DNA of 64,000 nt from Diospyros lotus (Eukaryota; Streptophyta; Magnoliopsida; Ericales; Ebenaceae): assembly GCF_014633365.1 (NCBI RefSeq), contig NC_068349.1, forward strand, positions 23,140,753-23,204,752, in the 5' to 3' direction. This document shows, piece after piece, positions 11,997 through 23,659 of the stretch; within the stretch, counting starts at the first letter, position 1, and every line of letters starts with the position of its first letter. Both the position numbers and the translations under genes were made by a program. The notes below the pieces were generated by a model, which saw nothing but the letters and a program-made list of their open reading frames with translations, was not told the origin of the DNA and did not search any database.

Positions 11997-13995
11997 TGTA
12001 ACACCTGAGATTTTTGTTTCTTTCATTTCTCAGTTCAAATATGTAATATCCAAGAACTTTAAATTTGTGATATATACCAGGGGTCTTTAAGTTCAGATAT
12101 ATAATGAAATGAGACATTTTCAGAGGGTCACGAAAGTCCTAAGACAAAAATTTAGCTTTGAACTAGTGGCAAAATCGTAATTACTAAGTTCGGCAACAGT
12201 GTAAGTTCTCAAAAATAATTGGAGATCATTTCAAAGCCAAGAATGGTACCAAAAAGTGAAGAAGCATTATAAGAATTATTGGGAAATGGAGGAATAGCAT
12301 TTTGAAGGCCAAAAGTAGGATTCTCAAAGTTACAAGGGATAAAAGTGCAATTTATGGAAACTTTGAGGGACCAAACCGTAATAACCACAAAAGTAACAAA
12401 ATATCAGCCCAAAATATTAGCCATGGGCTAATCATAAATGGCCAAGTGTCCCCCCTAGGTGTCACAATTGGATTGGTTGAAATCTTATAATGATTAGGGG
12501 TGTAATGATTAGCACAAATCTCATGTAAATGCACAAATCTCTATGCATACGTGGCTTAATGATAAAGGGTGTAATGATGGAGCACAAATTTCCATGTGAA
12601 TGCACAAATCCCCATGAATACGTGGCTTAATATGGAAAATCTCATGATGATTCCTTATCCCAACGCGACACGTGGCGCAATTGGATTCGCTGAAATTACC
12701 TATTAATATAAGGCTTTGGGGAATGATTTTGGGCACAAAATTGGAGAGAAATGAGGAGATTTTTAGGAAGGAAACATTGCCAAAGAAGGAGGAAAACTCT
12801 ACCAAAAACCAAAGGAGATACGAGTTTTGTCGAAAAACTATACATTGTCAAAGTTTGGGCCTGAATCTCTGAAAACCAGAGATCGAACTAGTAAGGTAAG
12901 ATCCATTTAATTTGATATTCCTGTATATGGATGAAATAGGAGTATGTAGGAAAAAATAGAGGTCAAATCGGAGTTAAAATGAGGGAGATATGGCCGAAAA
13001 ATCAAAAGGGTGCAAAGCTATCACAAAAATTATGGGTTGCACCTTCCGTTGGCGCGTGAGGGCGCGTGACGTCCCCTTTTCCCATGAAAATTTCATGTAT
13101 CAACCCCTTATTAAATTACCTACAATATTATGTAAAACTATTTGGGGTTTAGTTCACGAAAGTACATATTTTCTTTAGAAAAGCAAACCTAGTAAGGTGT
13201 GAAGCCTTAAACATTCAGATCTCATCCATTCAAGTTGAGGTAAGTACACCATGAACTATTTACGATATTTAAGCACGTTCATGAATCATGTTTATGTGGT
13301 CCCTCATGTTATGTTTCAAGCAAATTTCATGTTCTCAAGCAAGTTACGAGACTGGGGTTTAGTAGCGCTACGCACGGAGGTTCTTACCCCTACAAGTTGG
13401 TAGAACCTATCGTGTCTCCTCATGTTATACGTTCATGTTTCAAGTTCATGTCATGACTTGTTTAAATACACTTGATGGTTCTTTTGTACTTATTGAGATT
13501 TGCGTAATCTCACCCCTTATGTTTCCCCCCTCCCCCAAGTAATCATGAATGAGGAGATCGGGACGTGGACATGGAGCGTGGTGGCTCTTGGAAAAAAAAA
13601 AGAATTTCCAATAATTGAATATTTTTTCTCTCCTTTTGTTTCAAAAAGATTTTCAAATATTAAACTCTTATGATATATGTACACTATTGCTACATCGTAT
13701 GTCCTTAAAGCTTATGTAAGTTTATGAAAAGGCCGAGTCTCAATTAAAGGCTGGATTTCTCAATATGGATGCTATTGTTACAAAGAATATTTGCTAAGTT
13801 TTATTTCATATATTGAACCCATGTTTTCAATATCAAACGTTATATTTACGCAAAACATGCTCTGAATTCTATTACGTTTGAAACATTACTTAAGTTTACA
13901 GAAGTATCGTTTCCCAAGTTTCTTGGCTGCGCTAAACCTTGAATTTCATATGAATATTATTATTATTAAGCATGTTTTAAGTCACGGGTGTCACA
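11997..13995 (+). mobile_element. Solo gypsy LTR with ATAGT duplication
   Basis: 1999 bp between ATAGT copies (11992-11996, 13996-14000), beginning TGTAACACC and ending GGGTGTCACA. It has a TATA-like AATATAAGG near 12707 and the CAAATCGGAGTTAAAA block (about 12964) followed by GGCGCGTGAGGGCGCGTG (13051). It is related to but clearly diverged from the 9267 copy. It interrupts the Tekay-type pol between RNase H and integrase. Confidence 0.9.
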
Positions 13996-15270
13996 ATAGT
14001 AATGTGTTGCGCTTGTATTAGGGTCTAACCCAAGTTATTTGATTTACTCAAGAACTAGCAATCAAAAGATGAGAAGTTGGCACAGATTTTAACAGACATT
14101 GAGAAAGTTTCTCCCTTGGGATATACTCTATGGAGTGATGGTATACTCTTATTTCAGGGACGTATATACCCGAGAATGGAAATCTTAAGCAAGAGATTTT
14201 TAATGAAGCACACAAGAGTCGTTACACTATTCATCCAGGTGTTGCGAAAATGTACCACGAACTAAAGCTACAATATTGGTGGAGTGGTATGAAGAAAGAT
14301 GTAGCCAAATATATTTCACAATGTTCAGTATGCCAGTAGGTTAAAGCGGAACATCAGAAACCTGCATGTTTATTACTTCCATTACTTATTCCAGAGTGGA
14401 AGTGGGATAATGTTGCTATGGATTTTATGATGGGTTTACCCAGGACTACTAGAGGCTATGATGTTATATGGGTGATTATCAACCGTTTGACTAAATCAAC
14501 CTATTTTTTGCCTATCAAGAAGACTTATCCTTTGAACAGATTTGCCAGGATTTATATTGAGGAGATCTGGAGATTACATGGTGTTCTATCTAGCATTATA
14601 TTAGATCGTGATCCTCATTTTACCTCTCATTTTTGGGGAGCTTTGCATGATGCATTAGGATCTCAATTGAAGTTTAGTACAACGTTTCATCCGCAGACAG
14701 ATGGTCAGTCAGAGAGGACTATCAAGACTCTTGAGGACATGTTGAGAGCTTGTGTTCTAGACTTCCAAGGTAGTTGGGATAAGAAACTACCTTTGATAGA
14801 ATTTGCATATAATAACAGTTTCTATTCAAGTATTGGAATGTCACTATATGAAGCTTTGTATGGGCGACCGTGTTGATTGCCGATATGTTGGGAAGAGATT
14901 GGAGATAGGGCTTTATTAGGTCTTGAAATTGTTAAGCAGACGACAGAAAAGATCTGAGTTATCAAAGCTAGAATGAAAACAGCCCAAGACAAACAGAAGA
15001 GCTATGTAGATAAGTAACGACGAGACCTCGAGTTTGAGGTAGGTGACCATGTTTAGTTGAGAGTCATGCCTATTAAAGGAGTTCGAAGATTTGGCGTAAC
15101 AGGGAAGCTTAGTCCCCATTACATTGGTCCGTTTGAGATTTTGAGACAAATATGAACTTTGGCATATGACTTAGGTTTGCCACCCCAGTCATCCCATGTT
15201 CATAATGTGTTTCACGTCTCGATGTTGAAAAAGTATGTGCTAGATCCTTAGCACGTAATTGATTTTCAGA
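13996..15270 (+). pseudogene. pol: pol part 3 (integrase), broken
   Basis: The zinc-binding HHCC region is readable at 14200-14340 (KSRYTIHPGV ... YISQCSVCQ). The catalytic core keeps all three acidic residues: DFMMGLP (from 14418), LDRDPHFTSHF (about 14602) and GQSERTIKTLEDML (about 14703). The C-terminal GPF segment SPHYIGPFEIL lies at 15109-15144. A 152-residue stretch (14418-14876) is uninterrupted, with stops on either side. Integrase would insert element cDNA. The catalytic core is the best-preserved part of the element. Confidence 0.92.
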
Positions 15271-15460
15271 CTCTTAAAATTAGAGAAGATGTGTTTTATA
15301 AAGAGATGCTTATCAGTATTCTAGAGCGAAAGGAAATGATTTTGAGTAACTGATTAATTCTTCTCGTAAAAGTGCAATGGTAGTGACACTCGTCAGAAGA
15401 GCCGATGTGGGAATTATAAGAAGAGATGACACATCTTTACCCATTGTTATTCGAGTAACC
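15271..15460 (+). pseudogene. Chromodomain at the integrase C-terminus
   Basis: After the integrase the frame continues with a segment resembling the chromodomain of Tekay/Del chromoviruses: EMLISILERKEMI, then LVKVQW, then EEPMWEL and EMTHLYPLLF, interrupted by several stops. In this lineage the module (group II chromodomain) follows the GPF region and is thought to steer integration into heterochromatin. Its presence, with the gag knuckles and the Met-tRNA primer site, supports a Tekay/Del assignment over Reina or CRM. The residue match is by eye. Confidence 0.7.
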
Positions 15461-15485
15461 AGGTACGAATTTGGAGGCCCAAATT

Positions 15486-15505
15486 CTTTTAAGGATGGGA
15501 GAAAT
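15486..15505 (+). other. Polypurine tract before the 3' LTR
   Basis: AAGGATGGGAGAAAT (15491-15505) directly precedes the 3' LTR start TGTAATGACCC. This is the expected primer site for plus-strand DNA synthesis. Confidence 0.75.
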
Positions 15506-15654
15506 TGTAATGACCCATTAAAGGGTCTAAAATTTATTTAGAATTAATTAAAAGTATTTTTACCAATTACATATTTAATGTGGTAATTTAGAGATTTTAA
15601 AAGAAAATAATTGTATTTAAATGCATGTAAATTATGTGCAAAATAGATGCGAGG
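15506..15654 (+). mobile_element. 3' LTR of Tekay-type element, part 1
   Basis: Starts TGTAATGACCC. It aligns with the beginning of the complete related LTR at 23011, for example the shared ATTTAATGTGG block. It breaks at 15655 for a solo LTR and resumes at 17722. Confidence 0.85.
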
Positions 15655-17721
15655 CGTAACGCCCCACTTTTCCAAATATGCAATAACTTAAAATATAATT
15701 AAGACATCACCTACGGGTGTTATGAAAACCCTTACCAACGGAAGCATTGGATCGAACCTGCAAGCTTAACCAAAGCTAAATAAAGGGGTTTCCACTAGTT
15801 TTCCTTTACAAGCACAAGAAATGCATACGACCTTCAATACTCCATAAAACACAACACATCACAATAGGTACAATTGTAGGACACCCACACACACCCTTTA
15901 CAACCTTGAGTATCCTACCTGCTATTTACAATACATCACTTGGGTTACAAGAGTACATAATGGAATAAACCCAAAGTTAGCTACAAATCCCAAAGCTAGC
16001 CCAACTCCACTTCTTTGCCCTTGTTCGAATTGGAACCTGGAACACTTGGAACTTCTAATATACCTAGAACGTTGAATGTTCCAGGGGTATGAACCACCCA
16101 AAGTTAGATATTAACATTTAAGTGAGTGGTAAGAAAGAAAGGAAACAGTGCATGCAAGAGCAAAAATGCAATATATCAAAAAGTCCCCCCCCCGAGTCTC
16201 AATCATCGTTGCCGGCACTTGTGTGAAACGCCTCAGCCCCACCTATAGGCACGTGGTCGGAGTCCAACCCCTCAGCCCCACCTGTAGGCACAGGAATTGT
16301 CCCCCCGATCATCGTGACGATTCACCAACAAATGACCAATCATCATATACAAATTCTAGATCCACCAATAGCCACTGTCACCAAACAACATGTTGAAGAC
16401 AAAACAGAAGAAATATGTACAAACTAAGGAATATCAAGTAGGCACGACCCCACCTATAGGCATGGTGCAGAAACCAAGGAAAATATGATGTGCAAACCAC
16501 AAGCCACATGCGAGAGTAATCATGTTTAACCCCATCGATGAACAACAACAACAAACTCCGTGATGCAAGAAAAATTGGAAAAAAATGTTCAGAAGCAAGG
16601 AAACATGAGATGTAAGCCACCAACCCGACACAAATGAGATCAAGGATAATCGAGAAGAAGCAAGAAGCATGCGGAAACCATTCACCTTGAAGGTTTACCC
16701 TAAGAAGCACTGTTTACAACGAGCAGGATGGGTTTTCTCATAGTCTTCTTACTGCTTGGCACGAACTTCGAGAAAGACCCGAAAACTCCATCAAGGCTCA
16801 TTCTCTCTTGACTTTCTCCCTTCTTTTCGATAGCATTTCCTCTCTCAAACTCCCTTCCTTTTCCTCCTTGCTTGTGCCCAAAATGAATAACCCCAAAGCC
16901 CTTATTTATAGGAAACTCCGGTGAACCAAATCGCGCCATGTGTCACGTCATCACGAGACTTCAAATCCTATCTCCTGAGTGGCCAATGAATGCTTGCCAC
17001 ATGTCCTTAGGGATAAGGTTTGGAAACTTTTGGAGGGTTAAGTAATCTTGGAAGCTAAGCAAAAGACTTGGAGAAGACTTGGAGAAGACTTTGAGAAGAC
17101 TTGGACTTTAAAAAGATCCAAAGGTGGAATGGAATGTAATTTGAGTTCTGTATCATGAGGACTTATCTTAGCTTCCAAGCAATACATTCATTACTTTCCA
17201 TGTGTCCCTAGCTTGGGGACTAAGCAAAGGCTTTGATTTAAATAAGATTTGGAATCCAAAATTGAATTGAAATGTAAACTCACGTACACACCTTCCCAAA
17301 TATTTACACCATTGCCCCTACCACCTCACACTTTGATTTTTGTGCCTTATCATGACTTCCAATGGTTAGTTGGCTCAATTAATTCCCCTAATGATCCAAT
17401 CACAAGTTTTCAAGAATTACACCTTGGCCCAAACTTTTCAATTAATTGCATTTAGACCCCTTGCAACTTGGTCCTTGGGCCATTTTTAATTACACTTTTT
17501 GGTCCTCAAAAAATAGATAAATTACACTAGTACCCCAAGATTTTAGGTAAATTACACTTTTACCCGAACTTTAATATTTACGATTTTGCCCCTAGTTCAG
17601 AAACTGTACCTTTGACTCAAGGCTTTTGTAATCCCTCGAAATAACTTATTTCCTTAGGTATTAGAACCTAACAATCTCAAGTATTACCTTATTTTTTATT
17701 TTAAAAATCTGGGGTATTACA
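15655..17721 (-). mobile_element. Solo gypsy LTR, reverse orientation
   Basis: 2067 bp with plus-strand ends CGTAACGCCCC and GGGGTATTACA. The flanking 5-mers are CGAGG (15650-15654) and CAAGG (17722-17726), one mismatch apart. The intact LTR at 23011 reads through this junction without the insert, which confirms the boundaries. The minus strand has a TATA box (CTATAAATAAGG near 16900) and a GGTTCGA-type block shared with the 9267 LTR. Short ORFs inside it (16148-16939) look spurious. Confidence 0.87.
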
Positions 17722-17897
17722 CAAGGGTATGAGAGTAATTATAGAGTTTTAATAATAATTTCTTTTAATAGGAATTATTAATTATTTAGTTAAAGTTATA
17801 TTAAGAATGGGAGTCCATGCGTAAGAAGAAATTTGAAAGTCTCCTAGTTGTAGTAGGAGAAGGAGATGGCTTCTAGGGTTGCTTCATGTATATATAT
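17722..17897 (+). mobile_element. 3' LTR of Tekay-type element, part 2
   Basis: Continues the LTR up to a GTATATATAT promoter-like stretch, where a Tat-lineage element has inserted (TATAT duplication 17893-17897 and 28370-28374). Homologous to 23160-23350. Confidence 0.85.
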
Positions 17898-18652
17898 TGT
17901 CGACGTTGGGAATTGGTTGACTATGATTCGTTTTGCTCGCTCTGAGGAAATGAACCCGAAAAAGAGGAAGATAGGCACACCAAGGAATTTTACGTGGTTC
18001 CATCGATGTTCCGACGATTGGCACCTACAAGCACTCCGATGCTCAAGTCAATAAGAGAGTAAGGTCAAGGCCATGTATCAATAGGTCAGAGGAAAAAACA
18101 TACCATCTGCTCTTCCTAGAGCTGGCTCATATAAAAAGAAGAGATATCCTCCTTTTTGCATGCTTCGTGCATTTGTAGGTGATAGGACTAAATATCCGGC
18201 GTCGGTGAAGGTACCCAGGTGGTAGCATGGCGTCGATGGGACCCTCATCAATGTGGATGGGATCCACCATTAATGTGGATGAGATCTACTATTAATGAGG
18301 ATGGAATCTGAGGTGGGCATGTGGATACCCAGAAGAGGCTGCAATGATGTTGCTGCATGCTGGTATAGGGCCAGGAGATGGCCGAGAGGGTAGGGCTAGG
18401 TCGGGCTCGGACGGCCCAGCCAGAATGATGCCCGGTCCATGACTATTCTTTGGTTGTCTCGTGGTCTTCCTGCACAGTTAGGCCAACGAGTTGGGAGCAT
18501 TGCTGGGAGCTTGCTTGGTTACGCGATTTGAGCTTAGGTCTCAGCAACGTGTGACCTTGTTCTAATGAGCTCATCCTTGGGCCTATTGGGCTTTTGGCGA
18601 TTGGGCCGGCCTGTTGGGTTGTGTCTAGCCCATAAGAAGTGGGAGCTAACAT
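17898..18652 (-). repeat. Left (3') LTR of the deleted Tat element
   Basis: About 755 bp. The segment 18354-18640 matches 28022-28340 on the right (shared GGTATAGGGCCAGGA, TGGTCTTCCTG and TTTTGGCGATTGGGCCGGC). The minus strand carries a TATA-like TTTATATGAG (near 18130). The inner boundary is uncertain by tens of bases. A short motif, AGCTAACATGTGCCAGCT, is repeated just inside it (18645-18702). Confidence 0.7.
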
Positions 18653-18920
18653 GTGCCAGCTTGCAATGCAATCTTCAGTCTAGGAGCTAACATGTGCTAG
18701 CTATTCCAGTTGTTAATACCCCTTTCAAACTTCTACCCAATTGCTTCAAATCACGTCGTTTCATGTTGCACGTCTTGTCTGGGGTGCATTTAATGTGCAC
18801 AATCCCCTATTATAGCATATGATTATTGCTATAGGGCCCACGAGTTGTCGTGCAACCGGTGGGTATGGGGCATGCCATAAGCGGTTTTAATCCAATGGCT
18901 GGGATCACTTGAGGTGGGCA

Positions 18921-18928
18921 TATAAATA
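18921..18928 (+). promoter_or_regulatory. TATA box for the antisense extra ORF
   Basis: TATAAATA lies about 530 bp upstream of the extra ORF's ATG, on the strand opposite to the element's pol. It is followed by a pyrimidine-rich leader and a canonical intron. This is a candidate internal promoter, by motif and position only. Confidence 0.5.
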
Positions 18929-19101
18929 GTAGAGAGGCCTTACTTTTTCCTTTTTCACGCTACTTTGAAATTTTTGCTCCTACTCTCTTCATCTCCCAAG
19001 CTCTTTCTGGGATGAAGCTTTTTCGACTATAGTTATTCAGCCGTCTATCACTGCCTAAAGGTTGCTCCAAGTTCTTGCACCGACAAGCGATTTAGCAATA
19101 G

Positions 19102-19446
19102 GTAAGCTTCCTACGATTTTTGTTTCTTTCTTTTGCCAAGCCATCCCTCGTCGGTTAACCGTCGATGGTTCTTTGGTCTTCCTGATTCTTTCGGCGTTAC
19201 CTCCATTTTCTGGTGCACCAATTTAAATCAGTTTGTTAGGTATTCATTGAGCCTTCGAGCTTAATGACCTTAGGATTAGCTTTTCATGGAGTATCGGGCT
19301 TGTAGTCGTAGCCCGCCTGCCTTAGGCGACGTCTTGTTATAAAGCGCATGACCTTTTGGGTAGGGAGTACCTTTAGGGTTTTTTTTTTCGGCTCTCAGAG
19401 GTCTGTTCCGCGACCTGTGACCTCACTGTTCTTTCTTTCTCTGTAG
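19102..19446 (+). other. Predicted 5' UTR intron of the extra ORF
   Basis: The donor AG/GTAAGC at 19102 and the acceptor TTCTTTCTTTCTCTGTAG ending at 19446 bracket a 345-bp intron. The acceptor touches the ATG of the extra ORF directly. The sites match plant consensus. No transcript evidence is available. Confidence 0.5.
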
Positions 19447-20207
19447 ATGTCTAATTTTGTTCAAGAGAACTCGGGTCAAAAGCGCTGCAACCACATGATA
19501 TGAGAAGACGATACCTCAAACTCTAAAGACTGCCTCATGATAGAGATGCATAACATCGAAACTGGTTTAACTATCAACGAGCAAATCGCTGAAGGAAGTG
19601 AGGGGCACGAGGTCTTTAAGAGGTTCCTTTCCAAAGCTAAATTCCACGAGGTGGGGACCTACACTCGGGAGTTCCGTCTCCCAAAGGATTGCCGTGTGTT
19701 TATCCCCTCTCCGAGCTGCCGCATGCCTACACCCCAACTAGCTTCATAACCATTAGCCCCAACACATCAAGTATGGGTTTAGGTTTCCCGTTGCACCATA
19801 TCTTCTCAAACTTCTGAACGAGCTCAAGCTCGCACCCTTTCAATTGACCTAGAACTCATATACCCAACTTACTTCCTTAGCCATCTTATTCCTTAGGAAT
19901 AAACTTTCTCCCCCATCACCGAAACTCATCAAATTTCTTTTTTCTTTCAAGAGTGTCAAGGACGGGTTGTACTATTTGGCAGCTCGTCCTTCACCCTATA
20001 AAACGATCCTTCCCCAGGGTAGGGCTAAGGGGAAGTCCAATGTGGGTGATTACAAGTCTAATTGGTTCTTCGTTTCTTGCCCCCACTCTTGTCGCTCAAA
20101 AACTTCAGCTTTGCGCTGACCTCGGGTAAGGGCATACCTGTTTATACAGATCGTTTTATCTTGTATATGTATTTTAACATTCTCACTTTGTCGTGCAAAC
20201 TTTAGAA
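19447..20207 (+). pseudogene. Extra ORF, N-terminal part (Transposase_28-like)
   Basis: Starts MSNFVQENSGQKRC right after a predicted splice acceptor, with a stop 18 codons in (19501). The same frame then runs to 19749, and shifted frames continue to about 20200. Readable blocks (EVGTYTREFRLPKDCRVFIP, then LGFPLHHIFSNFLNELKLAP, then VKDGLYYLAARPS) resemble the Pfam family described as putative gypsy-type transposon (Transposase_28, PF04195). Such additional ORFs are known in Tat-lineage elements, sometimes antisense to pol. Their function is unknown. The identification is from memory of the family pattern. Confidence 0.6.
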
Positions 20208-21274
20208 GTGGAAGGCCAAGCTTGTCGATTGAAGAGGTCCAAGTCTTAATGTAACACCCCACTTTTTAATTATATAATGAAACTAAATACAAGCTAATAT
20301 TCCATAAGGGCGTTATGGAAATCCTTACCAACGGAAGCAAAAGATTGAACCTGATAGCTAACTAAAGCTAGATGAAAAGGATTTCCAATAATAAAACCTC
20401 TAATATGAGTACACCGTAATGCATGACTTCCAAAAATCATCAAATATCTCTTACCACGATCACAGTTCATAGCATTCATGACTTACAACTTTAACAGCAT
20501 AATAAGTAAATCCAAGCCTTACGCAACCCCAGTTTATACAATTGTGACACAACTCTCAAACAAACCCAAAGATTACATATATCTATAGTACATGAGAACA
20601 AGAAATTAAACTAAACTTTGGCCTCCTCATAGTCCTTTTCTCTTTCTCATCTCCAGTACCTAACATGCTGAGATACTTGGGACATTGAATATCCTAGGGG
20701 TATGAAACACCCGAGTTAGATTGATACATCTAAGTGAGTGGAAGGACAAGCTTGTCGATTGAAAAGGTCGAAGTCCTTGACTGTAATACCCCACTTTTAA
20801 TTATATAATGAAGCTAAATACAAGCCAATATTCCACAAGGGCATTATGGAAATCCTTACCAATGGAAGCGAAAGATCGAACCTGATAGCTAGCTAAAGCT
20901 AGATAAAAAGGATTTCCAATAATAAAATCTCTAATATGAGTACATCGTAAGGCATGACTTCTAAAAATCATCAAATATCTCTTACCACGATCACAGTTCA
21001 TAACATTCATGACTTACAACTTTAATAGCATAATAAGTAAATCCAAGCCTTACGTAACCCCGGTTTATACAATTGTGACACACAACTCTCAAACAAACCC
21101 AACGATTTCATAGATCCATAGTACATGAGAACAAGAAATTAAACTAAACTTCGGCCTCCTCATAACCCTTTTCTCTTTCTCATCTCCGGTACCTAACATG
21201 CTGAGATACTTGGGACGTTGAATATCCTAGGGGTATGAAACACCCAAGTTAAATTGTTACATCTAAGTGAGTGG
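20208..21274. repeat. 530-bp tandem duplication across an LTR insertion edge
   Basis: Unit 1 (20208-20737) and unit 2 (20738 to about 21270) each hold ~42-44 bp of the extra ORF (CAAGCTTGTCGATTGAA...) followed by ~490 bp of the LTR's left end. The join is at GTGG, present both in the host sequence (AGAAGTGGAAGG) and inside the LTR (GAGTGGTACAAG). The units differ at many scattered positions, roughly 5-7% by eye, so the duplication is not recent. Both encode the same short spurious ORF on the minus strand. Confidence 0.85.
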
Positions 21275-22695
21275 TACAAGAAAGGAAACTATGAATGCAA
21301 GAGCAATATGCAATTATGCAAGGAAATATGCAGAGATAAGTACAAATCTCCCAAGATCATGCCAGTATAAAACTTCCCATGTGGTAACCAGGTCAGGGGG
21401 TTGTAATCACCCTACAGTCATCAAGGTAGCTCATCGCAAGAGCATGAGATCCCCCGTAATGTCCTAAAATCATCATGGTAGCTCACCGCAAGAGCATGAG
21501 ATCATGGCTCACCATAAGAGCACGAGATCCCTCGTGATGTCCCAATAACCAACCATAGATACAAATACTGAGATGTATATAAAATAGGCTAGATATGCTC
21601 AAAAGCAGTAAAACATGAGATGTAAGCCATCAACAATGACATGTTGTATGACAAAGTAGAAGGAATATGATACGCAAGCCATAAGCCTCGCTCGAAAGCC
21701 ATCGTGTTCAAACCCAATGCAACAAAGTAGAACGGATATGCTTGAAACAAATGAAACATAAGACATAAGCAACAAACCATCCACAAATGAACCCAAGAGT
21801 GATCAATAGGAATCAATGAGCATGCACAAGAATCACTCACCTTGACTGTTTACGTTTCAGGTGTACCGTTTACACACAAATCGAGACTATTTACTGCCAA
21901 AACATGAGTTTTCGTAAGGTAAATGTCAAATTTTTTTATACATAGTTGTATAGCATCAAAAGTGGAGTATGACATAAAAATTTCATCGAAACAGAGGGTT
22001 ACACGCTCCCTCACACGCCCCGGAAGGGGCCTCACACGCTGCCCCTATTTTCGGCTAGCTTCGCGTAGTTTCCATATTTTAGCCGTATCTCCCTCATTTT
22101 TTGACTGCTACAGCAGTTCTTTGGCAGTTGTCCACTTCCTATCAAGCCTTTGCCTCTCCTTCGCTTTCTCCTTCATTTTTCACCATCTTTCTCTCTTTAT
22201 TTTTACAAAACTTCCCCCTCACACTCAAGATCTTCTTTCTCTCAAAGTGGCATGGATTTGGCTCACAAAAAATCATAACATGGCATGTGTCACCATAATT
22301 ATTTGGGACTCATATAACCATAACTATCCATGTGTTCTTATCAAATGGTGCCATGTGTCCCATATAATCATGAGGCCTCATTATTACCTTCCATGTGTGG
22401 CCAATAAAAGCTTGCCACATGTCCCAACCTTGGAGGCTAAGTAATCTTGGAGGCTAAGCAAAGATTTGGAGAAGACTTGGGTTTGGACTTCAAAACGATC
22501 CAAAACTACATTTGATCGAAGTTTGAAATTCAAGATATTTTAAAGATCATATCTTTTACACCAATTCCCAAGATTTTTGATCAATTTCACTTGTACCCAA
22601 ACTTCCAAAATTATGAATTTGTACCTAGCCTAAAAAATGAACTTTTGTCTCAAGCATTACATCATATTTGATTCTGAAAAATCTCAAGTATTACA
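20782..22695 (-). mobile_element. Solo gypsy LTR, reverse orientation
   Basis: Ends are TGTAATACCCC (20782) and GTATTACA (22695). CTTGAC occurs immediately at the left edge and on the right side (22696-22701), leaving one base of ambiguity in the duplication. It shares the GGCTA...CCGTATCTCCCTCA block (reverse of GAGGGAGATATGGCCG) and the repeated CACACGC motif with the 9267 and 11997 LTRs. It is nested in the extra ORF of the Tat element. A partial extra copy of its left end lies just upstream through the tandem duplication. Confidence 0.8.
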
Positions 22696-23010
22696 CTTGA
22701 CCTTCTCGTTGCTGCGGGGTCAAGCTCGGAAGATCTCAAACTCACAGAGGAGTTGCTTAGGGAGCATTAGCTCGCGCCCCCTCTTAACGCTGAGATCGTA
22801 GCGGGAGAGTCCATCGGGGTTTGAGGTACAAGGCTTATTCCGTCTGTCTTCGAACTCACCGAAGCCAGCAGTAGTAAAGGAGAAGCAAGTCCAGCCACAG
22901 ACATGGTGAGACTCAGCCTTACCATGCCAAAATAGTCCGGGCCCAAATCAGGTGTTGTTTCGTCTACAGCCCCAAGCTCCAGCTCGGGGGAGCCAAGGTT
23001 AGATCAACAA
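22696..23010 (+). pseudogene. Extra ORF, middle part
   Basis: This short coding relic lies between two solo LTRs, with readable fragments such as GSSSEDLKLTEELLREH and a serine-rich, low-complexity segment. It joins 25630 if the 23011 LTR is removed (...CAACAA / ACAACCAAAG...), where a run of glutamine codons (CAA/CAG) begins. No domain is recognisable in this piece. Confidence 0.5.
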
Positions 23011-23595
23011 TGTAACGACTAGTTAGAAGGGCCTAGAATTATTGAGAATTATTTAGCTAATTTTTTACTTAAGAGAATTTGTCAATTAAATATTTAATGT
23101 GGCAATTTAGAATTTTTAATTGAGAGTATAGCATTTAATTATGTGAAAATTAAGTGCAAGGGCATGAAGGTAATTCTAGAGTTTTAAATAATAATTTCAT
23201 ATTATTAGAAATTATTTAATTAATAGATATTATGTACTTGGGGGAATCCATACGTGAGAAGGTTTATGTTTGAAGTTTCCAAGTTAACTAAGAATAAGGA
23301 CTCCAAATTATAAAAGGAGAAGGAGATTGGCTTTTAGGGCTATTTATTTATCTATATAAAGGCACATAAGCCATAGTGTTCTTCACGTCACGTGAGGAGC
23401 AGAGAGCCAAGAAGTCTATGAGTTGCAGAAGTTGTTTTGCATAGGAGGTCTCATTGAGAGCTTTTGATCCGGTCGATATCACAAGGCAAGGATCTTCCCT
23501 ATAATCCCTTCCATTACAGGTTCATATTAGTTTCATTTTCAGATTATTCCAACTCTTAATTGTACTTTTTAGATTTATATCAGTAAGGAGAGACG

Positions 23596-23596
<1 letters not shown>

Positions 23597-23634
<38 letters not shown>
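23597..23634. repeat. TA/TG microsatellite in LTR
   Basis: A run of alternating TA is followed by about ten TG repeats, in the transcribed leader of the LTR. It is shorter and different in the copy at 28590-28620. Confidence 0.95.
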
Positions 23635-23659
23635 ATAACGGTGAAGTTATGAGCAAGTT

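Noticed and set aside
21923..22444. 173-codon ORF on the plus strand
   Set aside because: Lies in a reverse-oriented solo LTR across its CT-rich leader. It has no domain and no homologous frame in the related LTRs.
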